A DNA stretch of 64,000 bases from Erigeron canadensis (lineage: Eukaryota > Streptophyta > Magnoliopsida > Asterales > Asteraceae): positions 17,238,501 through 17,302,500 of the forward strand of contig NC_057761.1 in NCBI RefSeq assembly GCF_010389155.1. Direction: 5' to 3'. The notes under the pieces are model-generated. The model did no database searches and had not been told where the DNA came from. It was given only the letters and a program-made list of their open reading frames with translations. The translations under genes were made by a program, and so were the position numbers. This document shows positions 31,687 to 42,289 of the stretch, in pieces; positions within the stretch are counted from its first letter, which is position 1, and every line of letters begins with the position of its first letter.

Positions 31687-33087
31687 CTAAGGTGAGGAAT
31701 GTGGGTTAGGCCTAGGGCCGACACCCGTGGGTGATTTGATATAAGGGATTGACTTATTTCTTAGGTGTGATTCTATTCTTCTTTTCTTAAGTTCCCATTC
31801 ATAATTCCTGGTTTTACATTTCGTTCCAAATGGGTTGGTCTCACTAACATCTTGTGTGGTCAACACTACTGTCTTGTAACCTAAGCTTAGAGTTATCTTC
31901 TTTGCCTTAACATTAACAGAGGATCCTACGGCGAGAAGGAATGGTTGTCCTAGGATAACATGATCTCTAGTCATTGAATCATCTTCAACGATAAAGAAAT
32001 CAGTCGGGATTTCTAGTTCCTCTATTCCAATCACTAGGTCTCTAATGAAGCCTTTGGTTAAAACCTTAGCTCCTCCTACTAATCTGATTTCTAAGTTTTC
32101 CCACCTAATCTTATTTCTAAGCTTCTTCAAATTGTTATTGTAGATTCTTATAGGTAAGATGTTTGATGTTGATCTAAGGTCTATGTAGGTGTTTTCGAAG
32201 CGGTTTGAGCAAATGTAGCTAGGTGTCTGAAATATACTAGGGTCACCATAAAACTTTCCATTAGGTTCTCTAGCTTTTATCTCAGTCATCTTATCACTTT
32301 CCAAGTCTGCTACATGATCCTCCCACTCCATGTTTTCTAATATTCCTCTAATCCTATTGGCCATTTTTCTTCCATTTCTGAGTTGTTCTTCTATCTTTTC
32401 CTTAAAATCCCTAAGATCGGTGAAATCTTCATGACTTATCTTACTCTTAGGTTTGGTCTCTACGGCTTCTTTCTTATCCACTAGCATCCTAACTTCCTTA
32501 CTAGTCCTCTGATTATTATCTAATATTTCCATCCTAAGACATTCCTCAACTTGATCTACTAGGTCAGACACTATAATCCTAACATTACCATCCAACAAAG
32601 ATATTTCACGTTTAAGGACATGGATAGTTGCATCAGCAACATGCAGAAATGGTCGTCCTAAGATTAATGGTGTCACAATATCACTAATCGAAACAAGCAC
32701 AACAAACTCAGTCCAAAATTCTAAGTCCTTAACCCTAACATGGACTCGTTCAACAATCCCCTTGGGTTGTCGATAAGTCTGATCGGCTAATCGAATACTC
32801 GTGTTGGCGGGTTTTAGCAAACAAAGGGTAAGTTTCTCATAAATCACAGTAGGCATAACATTAATACTTGACCCTAAATCAGCTAATGCACTCGAGAAAT
32901 ATTCATTATTAATAGTGCAATGGATTAGAAAACTTCCTGGATCTATAGATGCTTGCATTCCCGGCTTCCTGTCATCCGGTGTGTCGGGATCTTCAAATCC
33001 TTCCTTTCTGTCCGGATCTCCTCCATCTTCTATTCTGCATTTGGATGTCGAGGTCTCCTTCTCTGGACAAAACATTGCACGAATCAT
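31687..33087 (-). CDS. Tandem retropepsin-like protease ORF of the gypsy element
   Basis: 466 residues uninterrupted. Domain 1 (about residues 51-160) has the aspartic protease active site ALADLGSSINVMP (Asp70), a flap-region Gly stretch and the closing ILGRPFL (142-148). Domain 2 (about 295-395) repeats the plan with YIDLRSTSNILP (Asp303, Gly replaced by Arg in D-L-G-S) and VILGQPFL (377-384). A charged linker (160-290) separates them. Retroviral-type pepsins are normally single domains that work as dimers, so a covalent pair with one degenerate half is unusual. Upstream the frame is offset from the gag frame by an indel inside a CCAGCGGCGCTGG array (near 33105), so the first Met is arbitrary. 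No RT follows the stop. Expected role: processing of Gag. Confidence 0.75.
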   Translation of the reverse strand: MIRAMFCPEKETSTSKCRIEDGGDPDRKEGFEDPDTPDDRKPGMQASIDPGSFLIHCTINNEYFSSALADLGSSINVMPTVIYEKLTLCLLKPANTSIRLADQTYRQPKGIVERVHVRVKDLEFWTEFVVLVSISDIVTPLILGRPFLHVADATIHVLKREISLLDGNVRIIVSDLVDQVEECLRMEILDNNQRTSKEVRMLVDKKEAVETKPKSKISHEDFTDLRDFKEKIEEQLRNGRKMANRIRGILENMEWEDHVADLESDKMTEIKAREPNGKFYGDPSIFQTPSYICSNRFENTYIDLRSTSNILPIRIYNNNLKKLRNKIRWENLEIRLVGGAKVLTKGFIRDLVIGIEELEIPTDFFIVEDDSMTRDHVILGQPFLLAVGSSVNVKAKKITLSLGYKTVVLTTQDVSETNPFGTKCKTRNYEWELKKRRIESHLRNKSIPYIKSPTGVGPRPNPHSSP

Positions 33088-33101
33088 CTCTGTCGGGCTC
33101 G

Positions 33102-33208
33102 CTAGCGGCGCTTACCTGTGCAGCCAGCGGCGCTGGTGGTACACCAGCGGCGCTGGTTGCTACCTAGAGGGTCACCAGCGGCACTGGTAGGTTCCAGCGG
33201 CACTGGTG
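33102..33208. repeat. CCAGCGGCGCTGG array inside the gag-protease coding region
   Basis: Five units, two with A for G (GCGGCACTGG). In the gag frame they encode APVPLEP / TSAAGDP-like peptides. The frame changes within the array, so a unit gain or loss probably broke the gag-protease fusion. Confidence 0.88.
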
Positions 33209-33464
33209 CCTGCTGTTCAGCATGCAGAATTGTGTTTTTGTCCATTTCGCCTTCATTTTGCGTCCCTTTGACCTGCACTTGATTGGACACGTCACAAGAA
33301 CCATTAGAAACCATATTTGAGTAATTACCTTCTGTGAACACGGTGTTCACACTCTCATTTCTCCCGATTGGTGGTTGGTACTTTTGACTCGAACTAGGGT
33401 TTGAGCTTGAACCGCCTTGAGTTATTTGCCTCGGAGAGGGGTTGCTTTCCTTCCTTGAATTTTG

Positions 33465-34938
33465 CTATATGAACCTATCAATCCTCCTCTCCGGCTCCTT
33501 AATTACGGCTTGTTGGTTTCTTGATCCTTCATTGACCTTTTGATTGAGATTGCTAATTTTCTCATTCAAGGTCTTGGTGTAGCTTGCCAAAGAGTCGTGC
33601 CTCTTGTTATTCATGTCCATATACCTCTCCATCATGTGGGTTAGCTTGGCAATGGGGTCCTCCTTGGCTTCACCTTCTACCTTTGGCTTCTCCGGTTGAT
33701 CATTGCTCCTTTGCCACCTATTTTGAAAAGTACCATTGTTAGTTCTAGGATAACTAGAATTAAAGTTAGAATTACCGGGGTTTCTTGCAAATAGTCCTCG
33801 TTGAAAGCCTCCTCCTCGATATTGGTTCTGAACAAAATTGACTTGCTCGGTAGCCTCGTCCTCACAATCTTTGGTATAGTGCAATCCTCCGCATTTGGTG
33901 TACCCGTGTGCAATCACCTTGAGGTCCTTGTCCATAACTTCCAACCTACCTTCAAAATCAGAAAATCGGTTAGATAAAGCTTTAAGTTCATGAATTACCT
34001 CATTGTTGGAGCTGCTCTCAATGCTAGCCACGGTCCTTCTTGGTCTCCTATCTCGTTCTTTGTCGTCCATCTCCCGGGCTAAGCTAGCTTGCACCATATC
34101 CTCCATCATTTTGTACGCGTCATTGGTAGTCTTGTACAAAAAGTTATCACCGTCGGCTAGATCTAAGTCCTTTTGGGAAGTCTTGGTTAGACCATAGAAA
34201 AAGGTTTCCATGACCTCGTCCTTCGGTAGCCCGTTCCCATGACAGTTCCTGATCATCTCCCTAAGCCTTTTCCATGCATCAACTAGTGATTCTCCTTCGT
34301 CTTGCTTGAAAGCTTTGATGTCTCTAAGCATTTTCCTAGCCAAACTCGGGGGAAAGAATCATGAAACAAACTCCTCGCGAAGATGATTCCATGTAGTGAA
34401 GGTACCTTCATCAAGCTCATCGAACCAAGCACGTGCCTCTCCGGTGAGAGACGACGGAAATAAGCTAAGCTTCACGTTGTGTTCGGTGACATCTCCTCCA
34501 TATTTGAACATTTTGCACAAACTGGTGAACCTGCTTACATGCTTGTGTGGGTCTGATTTGGCTTGGCCGTTATACTGGTAGTCCTGAATGAGCTTCAGGG
34601 TGTTGACCTTTGACCGAAAACGAGTCTGCAAGGTTAGGTAGGACAATAGCCAAGCCCGGTGTTGGAGCAACAACTCTTGTCCTTTCCATCATGGGTCGAT
34701 CGAATTTGTTCATCTCCGGTTCTGGTGATGGTGGTTCTGATCTAAGGCTGGTTGATCCTAAAGAGGCTTTTAAGTCGAATAGGTTTCCTAGGTTAATGCC
34801 GGGTGATGATGCTGATCTCTTGAACCTGTTCCTACGTCTGAGTCTACTTAGGCTTGTGGAAAAACGTCTTACAACCGTTCCCAATCTCAAACGCATCAAC
34901 TTACCTAAATATCCTGCAAAACTCAAGAAAAAGATCAA
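33465..34938 (-). pseudogene. Gypsy (Athila/Tat-like) gag
   Basis: Conserved Retrotrans_gag features: LIQDYQYNGQAKSDPHKHVS, LSLFPSSLTGEARAWFDEL, TTWNHLREEFVS, then GESLVDAWKRLREMIRNCHG and the knuckle CGGLHYTKDC (one Cys short of classical CCHC, as in this clade). The N-terminal part (34938 to about 34597, ending AIVLPNLADSFSVKGQH) is in another frame because of an extra C at about 34597. An in-frame TGA follows EEFVS at about 34360; the expected codon is Arg CGA, so this fits CpG decay. A TAG lies after RRIDRFI at 33465, and the same frame continues to 33102. The start codon is uncertain. Confidence 0.82.
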
Positions 34939-35150
34939 CGCACCAATATAAAAACAAAATGAAATGAAGAACTAAATTAAACTAAAAATGCAACTAAAAA
35001 TGAAATATAATGCTAACTAAACCTAATTTGAACTAAAATGAACTAAACTAACTAATCCAAAAATGCAAAACTAAAATTAACTATCTTGTGCCGAAACACA
35101 AAATAGGGTCGAATTACACTAACTAAACTAAATAAAACAATGCGTCGCGT

Positions 35151-35167
35151 CCCCGGCAGCGGCGCCA
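35151..35167 (-). other. Primer-binding site of the gypsy element
   Basis: Minus strand TGGCGCCGCTGCCGGGG, the GGCGCCGTTGCCGGGG-type PBS usual in Athila/Tat elements, eight bases from the LTR end. Confidence 0.85.
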
Positions 35168-35175
35168 AAAGACTG

Positions 35176-36774
35176 TGATGTGCGTTTGTTTTACGGGTCT
35201 TTAAATTTATATGTTGTACAAGTAACTAAACTAAACAAAACCACACTTACGGGCACCGAACCCGGTTGATGTAGTATAGGCTAGTGGTAAGCTACAGGAT
35301 CGTTCGCAGGGACGCGTTGCACTGTTTAATCTATACCTAAGTGTAATCCTAAAGGTTGGGGGTTTGTCACGATTTCCTATTTTAACTAATTAATTGCAAA
35401 AAATTAACTCTAAGCCACACACTAGTAGTGAGAGGCTTAACCTGAAAATAGAATTGAAAAAGCAAATAACAGTAATTAAATTAAACTACTTGTTTGGACA
35501 TCTCAGATCTCATGGTACGACCAAATACTAGTTCTACTGGTTTGTTAGACTGTTTGAAACTTCGTCAGGGCTCGGATTCTCGTTAGTTGGGGCCTTACCT
35601 AAGTTACTAGTGCTGTCGCTAGACTCACACTACTCTATAGACAAATTCTCGTTAGATTCATTGTCTAAGCATTAAACGACCTAAAGTTTGTGTTACTAGT
35701 TCATCTTTTAGTTACCCGACTCTTAAGCCATGACCAGATATAATTCCCTCCGATGACCACAGTGCTTGTTTCCAAGTCAAAGGATCGCGTCTGACATTGT
35801 TAAGCATCATGTTCAATTCAATCTAGTTATTATGGGTTATTATGGCTTTGGATCCCTCGGTTACAAGTGAATCACTTTTTACTTCTAGTTAAAGACTGAC
35901 TAGTCGTTTTTTGTCCTAGCATGTTAGTCCTAGTGTATGATCGTAGACAACCATCAGAATTAAACTAACATATTCAGATATAAAACCAATAATAACATGA
36001 CCTACTAATAAACATGGATCTACGATGAACAGTAAAAATCACACTCCAACAGTAAACTAACAAACACAATAAAACAGTAAACGTCTACATGATCACATCG
36101 ATTCCAACCAAGTATCCAGCCCTTAGCCTAGCATTATTAATGGAATAACAAAGTCTTAAAATATGAAAGACATAGTTCAAACAAATAAAAGATAAATAGA
36201 AAGCTAGATCTAGACCGAGGATGAAGATCGGAAGGCGTTAGAAGCTCTAAAACCTTATTGGAATCTACAAAATCGACCTAGGGGTGTTGCTGGGCTGCTA
36301 GGGCTGCTGTTTCGGCTCTCTCTTTAGGGTTTTGAGGGTTAGTTTGACTTAAATAGGCAGCAGAGTCGGTCTCCTGAACTAGGCTCACCAGCGGCGCTGG
36401 TGGGCTTACCAGCGACGTTGGTGAGTGGGCCTGATGGACCAGCGGCGCTGGGATGCTTGAGGGAGCGGCGCTGGATTTCTCCAGCGGCGCTAGTAGATGA
36501 CTGGCCAGCGGCGCTGGCTGTTGCCAGCGGCGCTGGTGGCTCCTGCTGCACCTCCCGCGTCTTCGTTCAGCACCGAATCGCTTCCTTGTCTCTTGTAATC
36601 ATCATAGGCTTCCCTCCTGAGTTACTTAATGCCATTTACCCTCTCTCGTATCTTCCGTGAACCTATATAAACATGCAATTCATTAAGTACCAAAAGTTCC
36701 GGAATATTAACTCATTTAGACATAGAAATGAAGCCTTTCAATAGAGGTTTTTATTACAATTTGGACGCTCATCA
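35176..36774 (-). repeat. 5' LTR of the gypsy element
   Basis: About 1.6 kb. On the minus strand it starts TGATGAGCGTCC at 36774 and ends CGCACATCA at 35176. It carries seven CCAGCGGCGCTGG-like units (36387-36540), one more than the 3' LTR: the extra CTGTTGCCAGCGGCGCTGG at about 36518-36536. Confidence 0.88.
36387..36540. repeat. CCAGCGGCGCTGG array in the 5' LTR
   Basis: Seven units, spacing 17-30 bp. The counterpart in the 3' LTR (29803-29936) has six and several point changes. Confidence 0.9.
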
Positions 36775-37937
36775 ACCATAGATCTCGGATCTAGTGATTT
36801 TCGGTTTATACTTTTCGGATCTTGAAGGATTTCGGGTATAAGTTTTCGGATCTAACCGATTTTGGCTCAACTTTTCGGATCTAACAGATCTCGGATGCAA
36901 AGTTTCGGATTTAGAGGATTTCGGGCCTTGACTTGCCGGATTTGTACAAGATTTCGGATCTATAATGATATATATAAATAATATAACCAAAAAGTTTATA
37001 AAAAGCACAATGATTTCGGATTCAATGATGATTTCGAATATATAGATACATGAAACACCTTAGAACCCGAAAATATACATATTATTAGTATGAACTCGGA
37101 TCTATACATATTAATACATGTATATATATATCCAAAAATATATATATATACAAAATTTCAGATTTGAAAGAAAGAAGAAGAACAAATTCGATTTATACAT
37201 GTTCAAAGATAAGATTTTCGGATTCAACCAAATATTAGTAAGAAAATTCGTTTATATATATATACATATATATATATTTAAAGCCGAAAAAAAAGATTTA
37301 AAAGTGAAAGAAAACAACATCTTTTATGATGAACAAACCTTTACACTTTAGATCTAACCACATCTTACCAAAATCTACAAGAAATAAGAAGAAAAGATGA
37401 AGATTGGTGTGTTCGGTGGTGGTTCGATGGTGACTGGCCGGATTTGAGGAGAGGGGGGCGGCCACAAGAGAAAGAGGGGAGGAATGAGGGTTAGGGTTAG
37501 GGTTAGGAGGGTTTGTTGCATCCCATCCCTAGCTTTAACCATTTTGACCCATCTTTGACCCTCACAAGAATCATTTGACTCGACCAATTAAGAAAACCCG
37601 ACACCCGTTAAAACATTTTGTTGACATATTTAAATGTAACTTTTCAATAGCTTTCCAACGGATATAAACATGACTATATTTATTTAATAAATCTTTAATT
37701 TATTAAATATTAAGTATTCTACTTATTTTGGCATTTCCACAAGACAACTAGTATTCGTTTTGTTTCCGAGTCCACGCACAATCTGTCTAAAGTCTAAATG
37801 CTCGAAGAGTCCAAAGAAGTCATGAATCCACCTATTTCATCACTAAAGTCTTAAAGTCTAGTGACGTACATGAAACGAACTAAATGACAGGAAAAGTACT
37901 TCGAAAAATACGCTCAGATGACGGTTGTCATAGCATT
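36775..37937 (-). repeat. LTR remnant of the chromovirus, with CGGATCT tandem units
   Basis: The segment 37510-37937 is duplicated at about 41863-42289, marking both as LTR sequence of the (-) chromovirus. The rest (36779-36965) is a degenerate tandem array of TTTTCGGATCTAAC-like units about 20-40 bp apart, followed by AT-rich sequence and a GGGTTAGGGTTAGGGTTAGG run (37489-37508). It is cut at 36774 by the gypsy insertion. Confidence 0.6.
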
Positions 37938-37985
37938 ACCCCGTTAGAAGAATTTCGTCCCGAAATTCAACTCGCACTAGTCCCA

Positions 37986-38414
37986 TTAAAAGATTTGGGG
38001 GTATTTTGTCTTTAAATGATTTTCTCGTTCCCAAGTATAATCAAGCCCTCGCTTTGAATTCCAACGAACTTTGACAAGTGTATACTTGGTTTTCTTTAGT
38101 TTCCACACCTTGGGATCCACAATCTCTAAAGGTTCTTCAACGAAATTCAACTTATTGTCAATTCGGATCTCGTCCATAGGCACATGACGATCTTCTTCAG
38201 CTAGACATTTTCTAAGATGCGACACATGAAATACGTCGTGAACTCTCTTAAGCTCTTCCAAAAGTCTCAATCGATAAGCTACCTTGCCAACTCTTTCTAG
38301 TATCTCAAAAGGTCCAATAAATCTAGGTCCGAGCTTTCCACTCTTGACAAATCTAACCACTCCTTTCCAAGGGGAAACCTTAAGTAGTACACGGTCCCCG
38401 ACACTGAACACCAA
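37986..38414 (-). pseudogene. Chromovirus integrase C-terminus with chromodomain
   Basis: Reads VGDRVLLKVSPWKGVVRF, GKLGPRFIGPFEILERVGKV, AYRLRLLEELKRVHDVFHVS and then WKLKKTKYTLVKVRWNSKRG..YTWERE. These are the GPY/F module and the aromatic-cage chromodomain at the end of Tekay/Del-type Ty3-gypsy integrases, which direct insertion into methylated heterochromatin. The final stop follows KTKYPQIF. The integrase core upstream is missing. Confidence 0.85.
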
Positions 38415-38479
38415 GGGTCTACGTCTGACATCAGCATACTTCTTTTGACGTTCACGTGCTAATCTAAGTCTCTCTTTTT

Positions 38480-39110
38480 CTTAAGTGTTTAGTATGTTCC
38501 TATTTTGTCTTTGAGTAATTTAGAATGTCGTCAATAAACACAATAACAAACTTGTCCTAATACGGTCAATACACTTTATTCATCAAGTCCATGCACACTG
38601 TCGGAGCGTTAGTTAATCTAAAGGGCATTACTATAAATTCGAATTGTCCGTATCTTGTACTAAAAGCTATCTTCGGTATGTCATCCTCGTGTACACGCAA
38701 TTGATGATCCCCTAACGTAAGCCAATCTTTGAAAAACACTTTGCACCTTGGAGCTGATCGAATAGATCATCAATCCTAGTCAGGGGGATACCGATTCTTC
38801 ATTGTTAATATATTCAGCTCACAATAGTCGATACACATACGAAATGAACCATTCTTCTCTTTGACGAATAAAATACGTGCTCTCCACGGTGACTAACTAG
38901 GTCTAACAAATCCCTTGTCTTGATGTTCTTTTAGTTGCACGGATAAGTCTTGTAATTCAATCGTTGCTAGTCTATAAGGGGATTTCGCTACAGGAGTCGC
39001 GTTAGGGATAAGACTAATACAAAAAATTGAGTTGTCGAAACGGAGGTAAGCCAAGTAAATCATCAGAAACAACATCCTGATAGTCACGAACAACTGGGAC
39101 ATCAGTCAAG
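38480..39110 (-). pseudogene. Chromovirus reverse transcriptase remnants
   Basis: Out-of-frame pieces in the expected order on the minus strand: TPVAKSPYRLATIELQDLS near 39000, [19 protein letters not shown] near 38820, [16 protein letters not shown] near 38600 and the catalytic VFIDDI near 38525-38542. Many stops and indels. RNase H and the integrase core between this and the chromodomain are deleted. Confidence 0.75.
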
Positions 39111-39699
39111 CTAACCTCATTAACAGATGCATTCATGACACGACCCTCAAAAGGCTCAGACTCTCACCCTAAACTTCTAGTATCTCGTCATTATGTAAGG
39201 ATAAGAAAATGGGTTATGTAGAGAACCTTTAGCGTCGATTTCTCATAGAGCATGAAAAAGATAACGAAATGGTAAAAGTTATAAGGGAATTCTAACGATT
39301 TTTGCACTACATAGTATCGTCACATCAATCAAAGACATCTAGTCCATATTCCCATTTCAAAAGGTACAAAGTCAATAAAGAAAGCATAGCCATTAAGAAC
39401 TAATGTGCACGAGCGAATGACCGGTCTAGTCTGACTAGCTCTCAGTTAACCATTTGTATGTTAAAAGGATATATATATATACATAAGACTCGGTCTAGTA
39501 TCCAATAAGGTAACGAAACTAGTTGCGACAAAACTATAATCAGTCCTCGAGTCAAAAGAACAATTGCATAAGATCATTCAGAAGAAAGTCCTTGCAGCAC
39601 AGTCGAATCAATACGGGTCTCTGTTGCATTTAGTACGTAAGTACGAACTCTAGCAGCTTGAACTAGATCGCCTCTATTCTAACGGGTCCAACAATCTGT

Positions 39700-40400
39700 A
39701 GCTCATTAGGATAATCTTCTACTTGAACCAGTCGTCCAACTTACTAAGCCAACTCTTTATTCATAGCCTCAGATCTCAATATAGTCGCTTCTAGAGTAAG
39801 CCGATGTACAACGACCATAGTCGACCTAACCTGAAGGATCAACCTACGAAGATACATCTCGATGCCTTTGCTCTCTGGATTAACCAAATGTGACAAGCCT
39901 CGACAACTCATTGAAACGTGTAGCGTAACTAACATGATCAACACCAATCATCTTATGCTCCAAAAGTTCTCAATGTAACCTTATCAGTTCAGTTGCCGTA
40001 CAGAACTTTCTCGTCAACAACTCCTTAAAATTTTACCAAGACATCGCCTCAGCCGCTACTTTGTCTCTGGCTCGACACTGACCATTCCACCAAGACAGCG
40101 CATCCAAGGTAAAGAAAATTTTCACATAAATGACCCTCTGACCAGGAGTACACCCACTAATGCCAATCACAGCTTCAATCTATCTACCCAATGAATAAAC
40201 TTGACCGCTTCACCTCTGTCGTCATAATCTTGCACACCACAATTCTTGAAGTTTTTATAAGTAAAACATCTGACACCACTTTTAGGCTCTCTTAGTACAT
40301 TTCCAATATAAATTCTCTCATTAGCGTCTTCATCATAGACACTGGTCTCCTCATCCACTTTATCCTGATACTCAGCATCCTCAGTTTCATTATAATCAGC
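39700..40400 (-). pseudogene. Chromovirus gag remnants
   Basis: The best-preserved piece is 40167-40358: CFTYKNFKNCGVQDYDDRGE then AVKFIHWVDRL, the start of the Tekay-type Gag domain. 39744-39947 is probably a later part of the same gag. Everything between is frameshifted. 40400-41100 shows nothing I can assign. Confidence 0.55.
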
Positions 40401-41100
40401 CCTTCATTCGTCCCATTTCGTGCATTTCATGCCAGGACAACATTGACGACTTGAATAATCGTGGGGATCGTCTTTGTTTGCAGTAGCTCTCATCTCACGT
40501 TATCCCACACACGTTAGTATCTCTAGAACGTTAGTTGCGAAGAAACGCTCAAAAAGGTCAATATCTATGTCACATGTTACACTCAGCAAGCTCTCTCGTC
40601 TTATGGTCTAAGGGATACTATCAAGAACTTAAACTAGTCATGCAGTCCATGTCAATGCAATACATATATGTATATATATACTTATAATATATAACCCTAA
40701 ATTGCTATATGTATATCTCTAGCTACCACACTCTCACTACAAGTGCAATCACTGATGTCAATAACTGTCGCAAGGCATGGCGGTAATCATAGAACAGTTG
40801 ATCTGGCTTTTCTATGATTATTGTTATGCAATACTAGTTAGCGCCATCACTTCATTTTGCTCTAAAACACATAAATAATCACAATAACACCGAAAGCACA
40901 CAGTCACCACAAGTACACAGTCACTAAATGACAACCATAGATAAAATAAACACATGGATAATAAGTCTCAATAGGATATGAACTCAAAATATAAGCGACG
41001 TTAGCACGTCTAGAATGCATCTATGATTCCTATCGTGAATGCTATACGGGGTTCTTAGGTTATAGTCTAGGCTTTTCCACCTAATTCTCTACAATCACGT

Positions 41101-41111
41101 CTCTGATACCA
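41101..41111 (-). other. Primer-binding site of the chromovirus
   Basis: Minus strand TGGTATCAGAG, initiator tRNA-Met type, three bases from an LTR end GGGGTGTTACA, as is common in Tekay/Del elements. Confidence 0.85.
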
Positions 41112-41114
41112 TTC

Positions 41115-42289
41115 TGTAACACCCCACCGTTGGCGGAAACATGAGGTGTCATGAAAAATACAACACGACATGGAATTACATAGATACTGCTACATGAAAT
41201 AGAATATAATAAATATATTCTCAAAACATTAGTTCAATGTCTGAATAATGCTAGGAAAGCTTATCACAAGAACGTCCGTAACAGTATATAAGCCAAGGCA
41301 TGCAGCCTTAAAGTCTGACAAAGGAAAGGAGCATTAATCTCCGAAGTCCAGTCCTAACATTCAAGTCATTATCTCTGATTTGCTTGAATACCTGAAAGGA
41401 AGCTAAAATGTGTCAACACAAAGGTTGGTGAGTTCGTAGGTTTTAGTCAAAAAGTCTAGTTAAGAAATAAGTTTGGTGTCCATTCTTTTTAAGCCTAAAC
41501 AAGTATTTGTTCAATATAAAGTGAGCAGAGTTATGCCATAAGTCAAGGTACTCAAGTCTCAAAGTCTGGTCTTACGGTACCTGCCTCAGTACAAGCACAT
41601 AATAAGCATGTCAAAGTCTCAAAGTCTGGTCTTACGGTACCTGCCTCAGTCCAAGTCTCCAATGCACACAATAAGCACGTCATAACGCACAACCATCAAG
41701 CACATAATCACACACATACAAACAAGATCAAGGACGTCATATGACATAAGTAACTCTGTACGTACCGGCTCAATATTGAACATAAACAGGAATCGACAAA
41801 ACTGTTTAAAAAGTACCAGTATACTTTTCACCCCAAAACACATAAAAAGAGGGGCTAGGAGGGTTTTGTTGCATCCCATCCCTAGCTTTGACCATTTTGA
41901 CCCATCTTTGACCCTCACAAGAATCATTTGACTCGACCAAATAAGAAAACCCGACACCTGTTAAAACATTTTGTCGAAATATTTAAATGTAACTTTTCAA
42001 TAGCTTTCCAATGGATATAAACATGACTATATTTATTTATTAAATCTTTAATTTATAAAATATTAAGTATTCTACTTATTTTGGCATTTCCACAAGACAA
42101 CTAGTATTCGTTTTGTTTCCGAGTCCATGCACAATCTTTCTAAAGTCTAAATGCTCAAAGAGTCCAAAGAAGTCATGAATCTACCTATTTCATCACTAAA
42201 GTCTTAAAGTCTAGTGACGTACATAAACGAAACGAACTAAATGACAGGAAAAGTACTTCGAAAAATACGCTCAGATGACGGTTGTCATA
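41115..42289 (-). repeat. 5' LTR of the chromovirus
   Basis: Runs from TGTAACACCCC (plus strand, 41115) to TTGTCATA (about 42289), where copia integrase coding sequence resumes abruptly. It contains a tandem duplication of about 65 bp (GTCTCAAAGTCTGGTCTTACGG at about 41556 and 41621). Only its outer 430 bp match the other LTR remnant. Confidence 0.7.

Larger units (their letters stand above)
28903..36774 (-). mobile_element. Non-autonomous Athila/Tat-like gypsy element encoding gag and two retropepsin-like domains
   Basis: Two long direct repeats (28903-30170 and 35488-36774) are the LTRs on the minus strand. They are bordered inside by a PBS of the TGGCGCCG type at 35151-35167 and a PPT at about 30171-30186. 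Between them are a broken gag (33465-34938) and a protease frame (31687-33087), then 1.5 kb without coding capacity. No RT, RNase H or integrase is present. Four clusters of CCAGCGGCGCTGG-type units occur, one in each LTR, one in the 3' non-coding part and one between gag and protease. The 3' LTR lacks about 310 bp at its downstream end. Confidence 0.85.

Noticed and set aside
37489..37508. GGGTTAGGGTTAGGGTTAGG, telomere-like
   Set aside because: Three 6-bp units (plants mostly use TTTAGGG) inside a G-rich LTR leader; too short and wrong type for an interstitial telomere tract.
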